In this document: in pieces, positions 26,935-35,401 of the stretch | Numbering within the stretch: the first letter of the stretch is position 1 | Layout of the letters: every line of letters starts with the position of its first letter | Source: Betaproteobacteria bacterium | GTDB lineage: Bacteria > Pseudomonadota > Gammaproteobacteria > Burkholderiales > Usitatibacteraceae | DNA: 64,000 bases | Assembly: GCA_016708825.1 (NCBI GenBank) | Contig: JADJEZ010000004.1 | Span: 62,001-126,000, forward strand | Direction of reading: 5' to 3' | Notes under the pieces: model-generated | The model's input: only the letters and a program-made list of their open reading frames with translations | Told to the model about the DNA's origin: nothing | The model's database searches: none | Position numbers and translations under genes: made by a program

Positions 26935-27636
26935 TCAGCATCGCGCCCACTGCGAGCTGTAGTGGGCGAGTTCCCGCACGACCGCGCGATCCTGGACGCC
27001 GCTCTTCGCCCGGTCTCCCATCTCGAGCTGCAGGCGGAAGCCGAACTTCCGGAAGAACGTCTCGAACATCTCGCCGCCGAAGGTGCCCACGGCAGCCAGC
27101 TCGTCCCTGGTCGCGTCGTGCTCGAGCAGGATCGTGGCCAGAGGCTGCGGGGCCGGTCCCGCCACGACGCGCGCCCCGGCCGCCGGGTCGTAGACGCTGC
27201 GGTCCGAACAGCAGGTGATCACCTTGCCGGGGCCCGCGACCGGGCTCGGCCCGTCGCGATAGCCGATGAAGCTCACCTGGCGCGTGGGATAGGTGAGCTT
27301 GTGCGCGCAGATGGCCGAGTAGGCCACGATCGCCTTGCGCGGCCCGATCCCGCCTTCCCAGCGATAGGCGCCCCCGGCCTCGGTGCGCAGATCGATCCCG
27401 CCGGCGGCCGGGCCGGCCAGGTGCAGGAGAAAGCAGGGCGTGGCCGCGAAGGGATAGTCGAAGACGTAGTTGACGCCGACCCGCAGCGACTCCGCGCGGA
27501 TCGGCTGCTGCCGTTCGTCGACGAGCAGCGCGCGCCGGTACAGGCGGGCCTTGAGGCTCGCCGCGTCGGCGGCCGTGGGGAGCGTGGTCGCGGCCGCGGA
27601 CGCGGCGCACAGCTTGACGAAATCCCGGCGTTCCAT
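26935..27636 (-). CDS. Tat-exported Rieske-like protein with altered ligand motif
   Basis: 233-aa protein with a twin-arginine signal (MERRDFVKLCAASAAATTL). Two ligand-like boxes follow: CAHKLTYPT near residue 110 and ITCCSDRSVYDPAAGARVVAGPAPQPL near residue 145. The latter strongly resembles the second Rieske box and its downstream Y/FDP..G..V.GPA.RPL element. A standard Rieske protein has CxH and CxxH; here the second box reads CCSD, so the second His is replaced by Asp. It may bind a modified [2Fe-2S] centre or none. Function unknown; 20 bases upstream of it ends the RND pump gene, in the same orientation. Confidence 0.7.
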   Translation of the reverse strand: MERRDFVKLCAASAAATTLPTAADAASLKARLYRRALLVDERQQPIRAESLRVGVNYVFDYPFAATPCFLLHLAGPAAGGIDLRTEAGGAYRWEGGIGPRKAIVAYSAICAHKLTYPTRQVSFIGYRDGPSPVAGPGKVITCCSDRSVYDPAAGARVVAGPAPQPLATILLEHDATRDELAAVGTFGGEMFETFFRKFGFRLQLEMGDRAKSGVQDRAVVRELAHYSSQWARC

Positions 27637-27656
27637 GCGCCGAAGATAGCAGACTC

Positions 27657-30600
27657 CTAGCCGGCGCTGGAGGGGGGCTGCACGCGGTACCACGCGGCGT
27701 AGAGGGCGGGAAGGAAGACGAGGGTGAGCACCGTGGCCACCAGGAGCCCGCCCATGATCGCCACCGCCATGGGGCCGTAGAAGGCGCTGCGCGCGAGCGG
27801 GATCATGGCCAGCACCGCCGCGGCCGCCGTGAGCATGATCGGGCGGAAGCGGCGCACGGTCGCATCGACGATGGCGTCCCACGGCTCGCTGCCCTCGCGG
27901 ATGTCGTGCTCGATCTGGTCCACGAGAATGACGGAGTTGCGCATGATCATGCCGGCGAGGGCGATGGCGCCGAGCATCGCCACGAAGCCGAACGGAACCC
28001 GGAAGATGAGCAGGGCTGCGGTCACGCCGATGAGCCCCAGGGGCGCGGTGAGCAGGACCATCGCGAGGCGCGCGAAGCTCTGCAGCTGGAGCATGAGCGC
28101 CGTGACCATCACCAGGACCATGACGGGGGCCACGACCGCGATGGAGCGTTGTCCCTTGGCGGAGTCCTCCACGGCGCCTCCCGTCTCGATCCGGTAGCCG
28201 AAGGGAAGTCGCGCGCGCAGGGCCTCGAGCTTCGCGTTCACCTGCGCGCTCACCACCGGGGCCTGGATGCCGTCCTTGATGTCGGCGCGAACCGTGATGA
28301 GGGGCAGCCGGTCGCGGCGCCAGTAGACGCCCTGCTCGAAGCCATGGGAGAGGTCGGCGAGTTGCGCAAGCGGCACGGTGCGCCCGCGCCCCACGGGAAC
28401 CGCGAGGTCCTTCAGCAGCCCCACCATGCGCCGCTCGCTCTCGACGCCGCGCACCACGACGTCGACCTGCTTGTCGTGCTCGCGCCACGTGGTCACGGCC
28501 AGGCCGGAGATCACGGTGCCCACGTATTGCGCCAGTTCCTGGGTCGACACGCCCAGCGCGCGCGCGCGGCCCTGGTCGAGCGTGAGACGGATTACGCGGC
28601 TCGCCTCCTCCCAGTCGAACTGCACGTCGTGCGTCCAGGGGTTGGCGCGCATCGCTGCCGCCACCTCGTCGGCGATGCCTCGGATGGCCGCCTTGTCCTC
28701 CCCGATCACGCGGAACTGGACCGGGAAGCCCACGGGCGGGCCGTTCTCGAGGCGGTTCACGCGGCCGCGCAGCTCGGGGAAGTCCTGCTCGAAGATCTCC
28801 AGCAGCCGGCCGCGCACGATCTCCCGCGACTCGTTGTTGGAGGTGTTCACGATGAACTGCCCGAAATTCGCGGCGGCGAGCTGCTGGTCGAAGGGCAGGT
28901 AGAAGCGCGGGCTGCCGCTGCCCACGTAGCTCACGAAGTTGTCGATGTTGTCCCGGAGCAAGGGCTCGGTCATGAGGATCTTCTCGAGCTTTCTCACCTG
29001 GGCCTCGGTCGCCGGGAAGGAGCTGCCCTCGGCGAGGCGCAGGTCCACGATGAGCTCCGGCCTGCTCGCGGCGGGAAAGAACTGCTGCTGCACGAAGCGG
29101 AAACCGAAGAGCGACGCCGCGAAGGCTCCGGCCGTCACGCCGATCACCAGCCAGCGGCGGGCCACGCTCCACTCCACGAGGCGCCGGAAGCGCAGGTAGA
29201 AGGGCTTGCGGTAGACCGCGCCCTCGTCCGCGCCCGCGCCGTGCCTGCGGAAGTCCGGCAGGAGCTTGTAGCCGAGGTAGGGCACGAAGACGACCGACAC
29301 GACCCAGGAGACCAGGAGCGCGATCGTCGCGACGGCGAAGATCGAGACCGTGTATTCCCCGGTCGAGGATCGCGCGAGCCCGATGGGCAGGAACCCCGCG
29401 GCCGTCACGATGGTGCCGGTGAGCATCGGCATCGACGTGGACGTGTAGGCGAAGCTCGCCGCCCGCACGCGCTCCCATCCCTGCTCCATCTTCACGACCA
29501 TCATCTCCACGGCGATGATGGCGTCGTCCACCAGCAGGCCAAGCGAGATGATCAGGGCGCCCAGGGAGATCTTGTGCAGGTCGATGCCCGCCTGGTACAT
29601 GAACAGGAAGGTGACCGCGAGCGTGAGCGGTATCGTGAGCGCCACGATGAGGCCGGTGCGAAAGCCCAGCGAGAGGAAGCACACCAGCAGGACGATGCCG
29701 ACGGCCTCGGCGAGGGCGCGCGTGAACTCGCGCACGGAACGCTTCACGGTCGCCGGCTGGTCGTTCACGCGATCGAACTCCAGGCTCACGGGAAGCCCCG
29801 ACCGGATGCGGGCGAGCTCCCCGTCGAGTGCCTTGCCCAGGGCGATGATGTCGCCGCGCGGGATCATCGACACGGCGATGCCCACGGCGTCCTTGCCCAT
29901 GAAGCGCATCTTCGGCTGCGGCGGATCGGCGAAGCCGCGCGTCACGGTGGCGAAGTCCCCGACGCGGAACAGGCGCCCGTTGGCGCGGATGGGCACTTCC
30001 CGCACGCTCTCCACGGAATCGAGCGCGCCGCTCGCGCGCACGTGGATGCGCTCGGTCGCGGTCTCGAAGCTGCCCGCCGAGGCGACGGCGTTCTGCTGGG
30101 CGAGGGCGGCGAAGATCACGGCGGGCTCGATCCCGAACGTCGCGAGCTTCGCATTCGCGATCTCCACCCGGATCTGCTCGTCCTGCTCGCCCACGAGCTC
30201 CACCTTCGCGACGTCCCGGACCTGGAGCAGGTCGCTCCTGATCCGGTCGGCCGTCTCCTTCAGCTTCGCGTAGTCGAAGCCGTCGCCGGTCAGCGCGAAA
30301 ATGTTGCCGAACGTGTCGCCGAACTCGTCGTTGAAGAACGGGCCCTGGATCCCCGCCGGCAGGCGGCTGCGGATGTCGCCCACCTTCTTGCGGACCTGGT
30401 ACCAGGTGTCCTTGATCTCGTCGGGCCGCGAGGAGTCCTTCACGAAGACGAAGATCACCGACTCGCCGGGCTTCGAGTAGCTGCGCAGGTGGTCGAGCCG
30501 CGGGGTTTCCTGGAGTTTCTTCTCGATGCGGTCGGTGAGCTGGCGCTCGACCTCGCCGGCGGAAGCGCCGGGCCAGTTGGTGCGCACCACCATCAGCTTG

Positions 30601-30737
30601 AACGTGAAATCCGGGTCTTCGGCCTGGCCGAGGTTCAGGTACGAACCGACGCCGATCGCGCCAAGGACCAGCATGATGTAGAGCACCAGCGTCTGGTGCG
30701 AAAGCGACCATTCGGAGAGGTTGAAGTGCTTCGCCAT
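27657..30737 (-). CDS. RND efflux transporter, inner-membrane permease (AcrB/MmpL-like HAE family)
   Basis: Intact 1026-aa proton-driven exporter of the resistance-nodulation-division superfamily. N-terminal helix WSLSHQTLVLYIMLVLGAIGVG, then two large periplasmic loops and 12 predicted helices in the usual 1+5/1+5 arrangement. Transmembrane helix 4 carries LLVDDAIIAVEMM (proton-relay Asp pair), and ALAGMIMRNSVILVDQI near the C-terminus is the HAE signature. It acts with the adaptor encoded immediately upstream. No outer-membrane channel gene is adjacent. Confidence 0.93.
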   Translation of the reverse strand: MAKHFNLSEWSLSHQTLVLYIMLVLGAIGVGSYLNLGQAEDPDFTFKLMVVRTNWPGASAGEVERQLTDRIEKKLQETPRLDHLRSYSKPGESVIFVFVKDSSRPDEIKDTWYQVRKKVGDIRSRLPAGIQGPFFNDEFGDTFGNIFALTGDGFDYAKLKETADRIRSDLLQVRDVAKVELVGEQDEQIRVEIANAKLATFGIEPAVIFAALAQQNAVASAGSFETATERIHVRASGALDSVESVREVPIRANGRLFRVGDFATVTRGFADPPQPKMRFMGKDAVGIAVSMIPRGDIIALGKALDGELARIRSGLPVSLEFDRVNDQPATVKRSVREFTRALAEAVGIVLLVCFLSLGFRTGLIVALTIPLTLAVTFLFMYQAGIDLHKISLGALIISLGLLVDDAIIAVEMMVVKMEQGWERVRAASFAYTSTSMPMLTGTIVTAAGFLPIGLARSSTGEYTVSIFAVATIALLVSWVVSVVFVPYLGYKLLPDFRRHGAGADEGAVYRKPFYLRFRRLVEWSVARRWLVIGVTAGAFAASLFGFRFVQQQFFPAASRPELIVDLRLAEGSSFPATEAQVRKLEKILMTEPLLRDNIDNFVSYVGSGSPRFYLPFDQQLAAANFGQFIVNTSNNESREIVRGRLLEIFEQDFPELRGRVNRLENGPPVGFPVQFRVIGEDKAAIRGIADEVAAAMRANPWTHDVQFDWEEASRVIRLTLDQGRARALGVSTQELAQYVGTVISGLAVTTWREHDKQVDVVVRGVESERRMVGLLKDLAVPVGRGRTVPLAQLADLSHGFEQGVYWRRDRLPLITVRADIKDGIQAPVVSAQVNAKLEALRARLPFGYRIETGGAVEDSAKGQRSIAVVAPVMVLVMVTALMLQLQSFARLAMVLLTAPLGLIGVTAALLIFRVPFGFVAMLGAIALAGMIMRNSVILVDQIEHDIREGSEPWDAIVDATVRRFRPIMLTAAAAVLAMIPLARSAFYGPMAVAIMGGLLVATVLTLVFLPALYAAWYRVQPPSSAG

Positions 30738-30746
30738 GGCCGGCGA

Positions 30747-31835
30747 TCAGCGGGCGGCGGGGACGCCGGCAAGGCGCACCTGCTGGCCCTCGCGCAGCTT
30801 GTGCACGCCGGCCGAAACCACGACCTCGCCGCCGGAGAGCCCGGAGAGAATCGTCGCGCCGTCCTCCCGGTAGCGGCCCACCTCCACCTTGCGCCGCGCC
30901 ACGCGCGACGAACCCGGGTCGACGATCCACACCGCGGCGGCCTCGCCGTCGCGGACGAGCGCCGAGATCGGGAGCACGACGAGACTGCCGTCCTGCGGCT
31001 GCTGCAGCACCACCGTGGCGCTCATGCCCGGACGCGCGCCGGGGGGAACGCGGGCGGCCGCAACGCGCACCGCGAAGGTCCGCGTCGTCGCATCGGCGCC
31101 GCCGGCGATCTCGCGGATGCGCCCCGGGAAACGATTGGCGGGGTCGGCCCACAGGAAGATCGCCACGTCCTGGCCCCTGCGGATGCGCCCCACCTCGCTT
31201 TCGGGCGCATGGATCACGACTTCCATCTCGCCGTCCCGGGCGAGCCGGAGGATGGGCTGTCCCGCGGCCACCACCTGGCCGGGCTCCGCGGTTACGGACA
31301 CCACCACGCCGTCGGCGTCGGCGACGAGGGTCGTGTAAGCCTCCTGGTTCTCCGAAAGGGCAGCCTGGGAGCGCGCCTGCTCGACGCGCGCGCCGGCGGC
31401 GGCGTGGGCAGCCTGCCGGGCGTCATAGGCGGACCGGCTGATGAACTTCTTCGCGAGCAGGTCTCCGGCGCGGTCGAACTCCGCGCGCGCCAGGGCGTAG
31501 TCCGCCTCGGCGGAAGCGAGCTGCGCCTGCGCCGCCTGTGCGGCGAGCGCCGCATCGCGCGGGTCGAGGCGGGCGAGCGGCTGGCCCTTCACGACCCGGG
31601 CGCCCGCGTCGGCGAGCCGCGCGGCGATCTTGCCGCCGATGCGAAAGGCGAGGTCGGTTTCCACGCGCGCGCGCAGCTCTCCCGAGTAGGCGTCGCGTCC
31701 GGATACTGCGCCCGGCGTGACGACCACGGTGAGCACCGGCCGGATCGGATCCTGCGCCGGGGGTGCGTCGCTGCAGGAGGCGAGCAGCGACGCCGCGATG
31801 GCGGCGAAAGCAGCAAAGGCGGCAGCACGGATCAT
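30747..31835 (-). CDS. RND efflux periplasmic adaptor lipoprotein (MFP)
   Basis: 362-aa membrane-fusion protein. It has a lipoprotein signal with lipobox LLASC near residue 21. The domains run in order: a lipoyl half (AFRIGGKIAARLADAGARVVKGQPLARLDP), a coiled-coil hairpin (alanine-rich, about residues 75-130), the second lipoyl half (ADGVVVSVTAEPGQVVAAGQPILRLA), then beta-barrel and membrane-proximal domains. It is encoded 9 bases before the pump gene and 4-base-overlapped by the TetR regulator, giving a regulator-adaptor-pump operon. Confidence 0.92.
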   Translation of the reverse strand: MIRAAAFAAFAAIAASLLASCSDAPPAQDPIRPVLTVVVTPGAVSGRDAYSGELRARVETDLAFRIGGKIAARLADAGARVVKGQPLARLDPRDAALAAQAAQAQLASAEADYALARAEFDRAGDLLAKKFISRSAYDARQAAHAAAGARVEQARSQAALSENQEAYTTLVADADGVVVSVTAEPGQVVAAGQPILRLARDGEMEVVIHAPESEVGRIRRGQDVAIFLWADPANRFPGRIREIAGGADATTRTFAVRVAAARVPPGARPGMSATVVLQQPQDGSLVVLPISALVRDGEAAAVWIVDPGSSRVARRKVEVGRYREDGATILSGLSGGEVVVSAGVHKLREGQQVRLAGVPAAR

Positions 31836-32512
31836 CGCGGTCTCCTCGCGGCGTGGTGAGCCGTCATGCCGTCCATGGATCCCTTCCACAGGGCTCGCAG
31901 GGCCTGTTCGACCTCGCGCTCGTAGTCGCGCCGGAACATCGCCAGCTCGGCGCGCTCCATGGCCGAGCCGAAACGCTCTATCGGGTGGAGGAGCTGCCAC
32001 AGCCCCACGATGAGTCCATAGCTGTGCTGCAGGAGCGTGATGCCTTCGCCCGTTCGCAGGGCGGGGAAATGGTGCTCGAGACCGTCGCCGGCCTTCCTGA
32101 GCACCTGCGCCACGCGGACTTTGAAGGCGACGGCGGACTCCGTGGGTATGTCGCGGTCCATGAGGCCGAAGCAGCGGCTGGTGAGCGCGAGGTAGCCCGG
32201 AACGCGCACGAGGTTTGCCCTCGTGACGGCCCAGACCTCGTCGAATCCGGCGGGCTTCGTCGCTTCGAGGAGTTCCATGAGCTTGTCGAAGTAGCGCGTC
32301 ACGTGCCGCTCGTGGAGGCAGAGCAGCATCTCCTCCTTGCTCGGAAAGTAGAGGTAGACCGTTCCCTTGGCGAGCCCCGCGGCCTCGGCGACTTCCGCCA
32401 CGCTCGCCATGCGGTCCGGATGCTCGAGAAAGAGCGCTTCGGCGGCGTCGAGCAGGGCGTGCCTGCGATCCTCCTTGTCCTGCGCGGCGATGGCGCGCTG
32501 CGTGACGGCCAT
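31832..32512 (-). CDS. TetR/AcrR-family transcriptional repressor of the RND operon
   Basis: 226-aa regulator. The N-terminal helix-turn-helix is seen in LLDAAEALFLEHPDR...VAEVAEAAGLAKGTVYLYFPSKEEMLL, and a variable ligand-binding helical domain follows. ATG at 32512 is chosen over an in-frame ATG at 32560, because the operator repeats lie between them and the family N-terminus begins after 32512. It is the first gene of the operon, so it likely represses itself and the pump and is released by a pump substrate. Confidence 0.92.
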   Translation of the reverse strand: MAVTQRAIAAQDKEDRRHALLDAAEALFLEHPDRMASVAEVAEAAGLAKGTVYLYFPSKEEMLLCLHERHVTRYFDKLMELLEATKPAGFDEVWAVTRANLVRVPGYLALTSRCFGLMDRDIPTESAVAFKVRVAQVLRKAGDGLEHHFPALRTGEGITLLQHSYGLIVGLWQLLHPIERFGSAMERAELAMFRRDYEREVEQALRALWKGSMDGMTAHHAARRPR

Positions 32513-32562
32513 AAATGACTCCCGGTCAGTGAACGCGCACCGTAGGTGACCGCGGGTCATTT
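32513..32562. promoter_or_regulatory. Paired TetR operator (inverted repeat) in front of the regulator
   Basis: Two 16-base arms, AAATGACTCCCGGTCA (32513-32528) and TGACCGCGGGTCATTT (32547-32562), are inverted copies differing at two positions and separated by 18 bases. Each arm is itself a TGAC-N5-GTCA palindrome, the form expected for a dimeric TetR protein. The site touches the regulator's start codon, which fits autorepression of the efflux operon. Confidence 0.75.
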
Positions 32563-32689
32563 GTCAATCCGATCGCGGAATGACGGTACTATCCGCACTG
32601 CCGCCTGCGATCCCGCGGGCGGCCTCGAACATCCAAGAAGCCGCGTGGCACGTAACCGCCGGCAGCATTCCAACCTGGGAGCGTGAACC

Positions 32690-33421
32690 ATGAGTCGATC
32701 GGGGGAAGCGGATGATCCGCGTCGCAGGCTGCTGGTCCAGGCGCTGGCGGCCGGGTTCTTCAGCGGGGGCGTGGCCGGAACTGATGCCCTCGCGCAGATC
32801 CTCGGCAAGGCGCCCTCCAAGTTGCCTCCCGGACGGTCGATCTACCGGCTCTCGGGCGAGGTGATGGTGGACGGCAAGCCCGCCACGCTGGACACCAAGG
32901 TCGGGGGGCGTTCGACGCTGGAGACGGCCCGGAACAGCGAGATCGTCTACGCCGTGGGCCAGAGCGCGTTCATCCTGCGCGGGGAAAGCCGCGTCGTGCT
33001 CGAGACCGCGCAGTCGGACTCGCTGATCCTGACGGGACTGCGGCTGCTCTCCGGGAAGATCCTCTCGGTATTCGCGGCCAAGCGTCCCATGCAGCTGCGG
33101 GCGGCGACCGCCACCATCGGCATCCGCGGCACCGGCGTCTACATCGAGGCGGACCCGGAGCAGACCTACTTCTGCACCTGCTACGGCGTGGCGCAGGTCA
33201 CCTCGACGACGGATCCGGAAAGCGAGGAAACGGTCGCGGCCCAGCACCACGACCGCCCGCTCTACATCGTGAAAGGAGCGCCCGCCGGCAAGAACATCCG
33301 CGAGGCGCCGTTCATCAACCACACCGACCAGGAGCTGATGCTGATCGAGGCGCTGGTGGGGCGCACGCCGCCTTTCATCTTTCCGAAGGGCGACTACGTC
33401 GGGCCGCGGCGCAACTACTGA
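32690..33421 (+). CDS. Exported FecR-domain protein
   Basis: 243-aa protein with an arginine-rich leader (DDPRRRLLVQALAAGFFSGG) that looks Tat- or Sec-exported. A FecR-type domain spans about residues 45-170, with SGEVMVDGKPATLDTKVG, ETARNSEIVYAVG and the conserved RAATATIGIRGTGVYIE, then a CTCYG pair. Such domains occur in periplasmic sensors and in proteins accompanying large surface proteins. It converges on the tri-heme lipoprotein gene with a 34-base gap. No sigma factor or FecA is nearby, so iron signalling is unlikely. Confidence 0.8.
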   Translation: MSRSGEADDPRRRLLVQALAAGFFSGGVAGTDALAQILGKAPSKLPPGRSIYRLSGEVMVDGKPATLDTKVGGRSTLETARNSEIVYAVGQSAFILRGESRVVLETAQSDSLILTGLRLLSGKILSVFAAKRPMQLRAATATIGIRGTGVYIEADPEQTYFCTCYGVAQVTSTTDPESEETVAAQHHDRPLYIVKGAPAGKNIREAPFINHTDQELMLIEALVGRTPPFIFPKGDYVGPRRNY

Positions 33422-33455
33422 TCGACGCTCCGCGCGCGTAGCCGTGCGCCCCTGG

Positions 33456-35390
33456 CTAGAGCGGGGCGCCGGCGAGAATCCAGTTCAGGAACAGGTCGTA
33501 CTTCTCGCGCGCCGGGTTTCCGGGCGCCGTGCTCGTGTCGAACCCGGCCACCAGGTTGCCGCTGTGGTGCTTGCCCGAGGGCTTGCGCAGCAGCGGGCTT
33601 GCCGCGACATCGGTGAAATTGATCCGGCTGCGCACTTCCGCGTGGAACCAGGCGTCGTCGGTGGCGTCGACCAGGGCGTCGCCGTTGCGATCGACGTTCG
33701 TGTAGAAGACCGGCGGGCGCGGAAGGCTGCCCGTTGCGCTGTGGCAGGTGGTGCAGGTGGGCTGCATCGCCGCCTTGATGTCGGCGAAGCGCACCGCGGC
33801 CGGTTCCGGCGAAAGCGTGGCATCCACGACGATCTGCAGGGTCGCCGGCGCGCTTTGCACGGGCCCGTTGCTCGCGACCAGCTGTATGGCCCATGAGCCC
33901 GCGGAAGCGGCGCTGAACGTCGGCTGCGAGGTGTTCGCGTCGGCGAGGCTGGCTCCCGGGGGGCCGGAGACGATGGTCCATGCGAAACCCGTGGCGTAGA
34001 GGCTGCCCGCCGCCGAGAGCCGGGTCGCTCCCGGACGGACGACGCGCCCCGGGCCGGGATCGGCCAGGGGCCGGCTGCCGGGCATGGGAACCGCGCCCGC
34101 GGCATCGCGCACCGCGAAGCCCTGGCCCTCAAGGAAGGTCGCGAACGCCGACGGCCCCGCCGAACTCCAGAACGCGTCGAAGACGATCTTCGCAAGCGGC
34201 ATGTTGCCGCGATCGAGTACGTGGACCTTCGCCCGGTCGGCGAACTGGCGGAACTTCTCCCAGGTCGCAAAATCGAGGTCCGACTGCGCACCGGTCCCGC
34301 GCATGAGGTGGCACGTCCGGCACGCCGGCGCGACGACCTGCTGGTAGAGCGTCGTCTGTCCCGCGGCCTGCCACGAGGGGGGCACGAAGGTGTCGGAGAA
34401 CGTCGCCCCCGGCATCCCGTCGCCGCCGTAGAACGACTTGAGCATCGCAGCGGCGCTGCCCTGCCATTCCTGCGCCTCGGCGGGGCGCCGGCAGGCATCC
34501 TCGGCAAGCGCGGAGGGCGCGGGCAGGGGGTAGGAGCACAGGATCATCCGGTTGATGGCCTTGAAGGCCGCTTCCTGTTCTGCCCGCGTGAAGCCTGCCG
34601 CGGAGGAGAAGTCGAAGGCGTCGACCTCGAAGGGGTGCAGCCGCGCTTCCACGTCGCCGCGCGCCTGGGAGACGGAATTGCGCACGAGGTTGAAGCGCGG
34701 CTTGCCCGTGGCGTCCGGCGGCGTGAGCGCATCGGCACGGCCGCCGTGGCAACTGATGCAGGGCCCCGGCATCGCCTTCGGGCCGCGGCCGTCCAGGTCG
34801 ACCGCGATCTCGCGCGCACCGGTGACCGCGTTGAAATTGAAGAACTTGGCGAAGGAAGTCCCGCCGGCCGGGCCGGGGCTGAACTCGATGCCGTTCACGC
34901 CGATGAGGTGACGCGTGTCGCGGGCCACCGCGGCGTCGAGATTGAGCGTGGAGTAGGTGTAGCCGGCGGCGGCCTCGACGAGGTAGTTCTCCACGACGAA
35001 GGCGAGCGTGCCGTCCGCGTTCTGCCGGGCGGTCATCCGGCGGCCGTAGCCGAGGTCCCGCCGGTCGCCGAAGACCACGTTCGCCTGCGAGCCGGAGCCG
35101 GTGTCGAAGCCGTTGGCCGCCTTCCACTTGGCGAGCGTGTCCTTGGCGTTCAAGGGGTCGATCGCCGCGTAGTAGGCCTGCGCGTAGGCGGCGGTGTCGG
35201 TCTGCAGCGTGCCGTCGGCCTGCTTCTGCGGATTGGGAAAGAGCAGGAATCCGTCCGGCCCCGTGACCGTGGCCGGAGGCGCGGGAATGCTCGGGCGAAT
35301 GTCGCCGGGGCTGCCGCCTCCGCCGCAGGACGAGAGGACGAGCACAACCGCGATGGCGCAGCCGAGGGCGGCAGGAAGTCTGGATGGCAT
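33456..35390 (-). CDS. Tri-heme c-type cytochrome lipoprotein
   Basis: 644-aa exported protein. The signal peptide ends in lipobox LSSC followed by GGGG, so it is probably membrane-anchored. Three c-heme sites are present: CISCHGG (about residue 210), CRTCHLM (about 355) and CTTCHSA (about 560). The two N-terminal sites sit in a large domain without a familiar name. A PKD/Ig-like stretch (FAWTIVSGPPGASLADANTSQPTFSA) precedes the third. It begins 11 bases after the giant surface-protein gene, in the same operon. A role in extracytoplasmic redox chemistry is inferred, not known. Confidence 0.75.
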   Translation of the reverse strand: MPSRLPAALGCAIAVVLVLSSCGGGGSPGDIRPSIPAPPATVTGPDGFLLFPNPQKQADGTLQTDTAAYAQAYYAAIDPLNAKDTLAKWKAANGFDTGSGSQANVVFGDRRDLGYGRRMTARQNADGTLAFVVENYLVEAAAGYTYSTLNLDAAVARDTRHLIGVNGIEFSPGPAGGTSFAKFFNFNAVTGAREIAVDLDGRGPKAMPGPCISCHGGRADALTPPDATGKPRFNLVRNSVSQARGDVEARLHPFEVDAFDFSSAAGFTRAEQEAAFKAINRMILCSYPLPAPSALAEDACRRPAEAQEWQGSAAAMLKSFYGGDGMPGATFSDTFVPPSWQAAGQTTLYQQVVAPACRTCHLMRGTGAQSDLDFATWEKFRQFADRAKVHVLDRGNMPLAKIVFDAFWSSAGPSAFATFLEGQGFAVRDAAGAVPMPGSRPLADPGPGRVVRPGATRLSAAGSLYATGFAWTIVSGPPGASLADANTSQPTFSAASAGSWAIQLVASNGPVQSAPATLQIVVDATLSPEPAAVRFADIKAAMQPTCTTCHSATGSLPRPPVFYTNVDRNGDALVDATDDAWFHAEVRSRINFTDVAASPLLRKPSGKHHSGNLVAGFDTSTAPGNPAREKYDLFLNWILAGAPL

Positions 35391-35401
35391 GCGCGAATCC
35401 C

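Noticed and set aside
27906..31859. 1317-aa plus-strand open frame opposite the RND genes
   Set aside because: This is a GC-driven shadow: low-complexity His/Asp/Arg-rich translation with no motif, antisense to an intact RND pump and adaptor.
32690..33421. FecIR-type iron-signalling system
   Set aside because: No ECF sigma factor or TonB receptor lies nearby, so only the domain is named.
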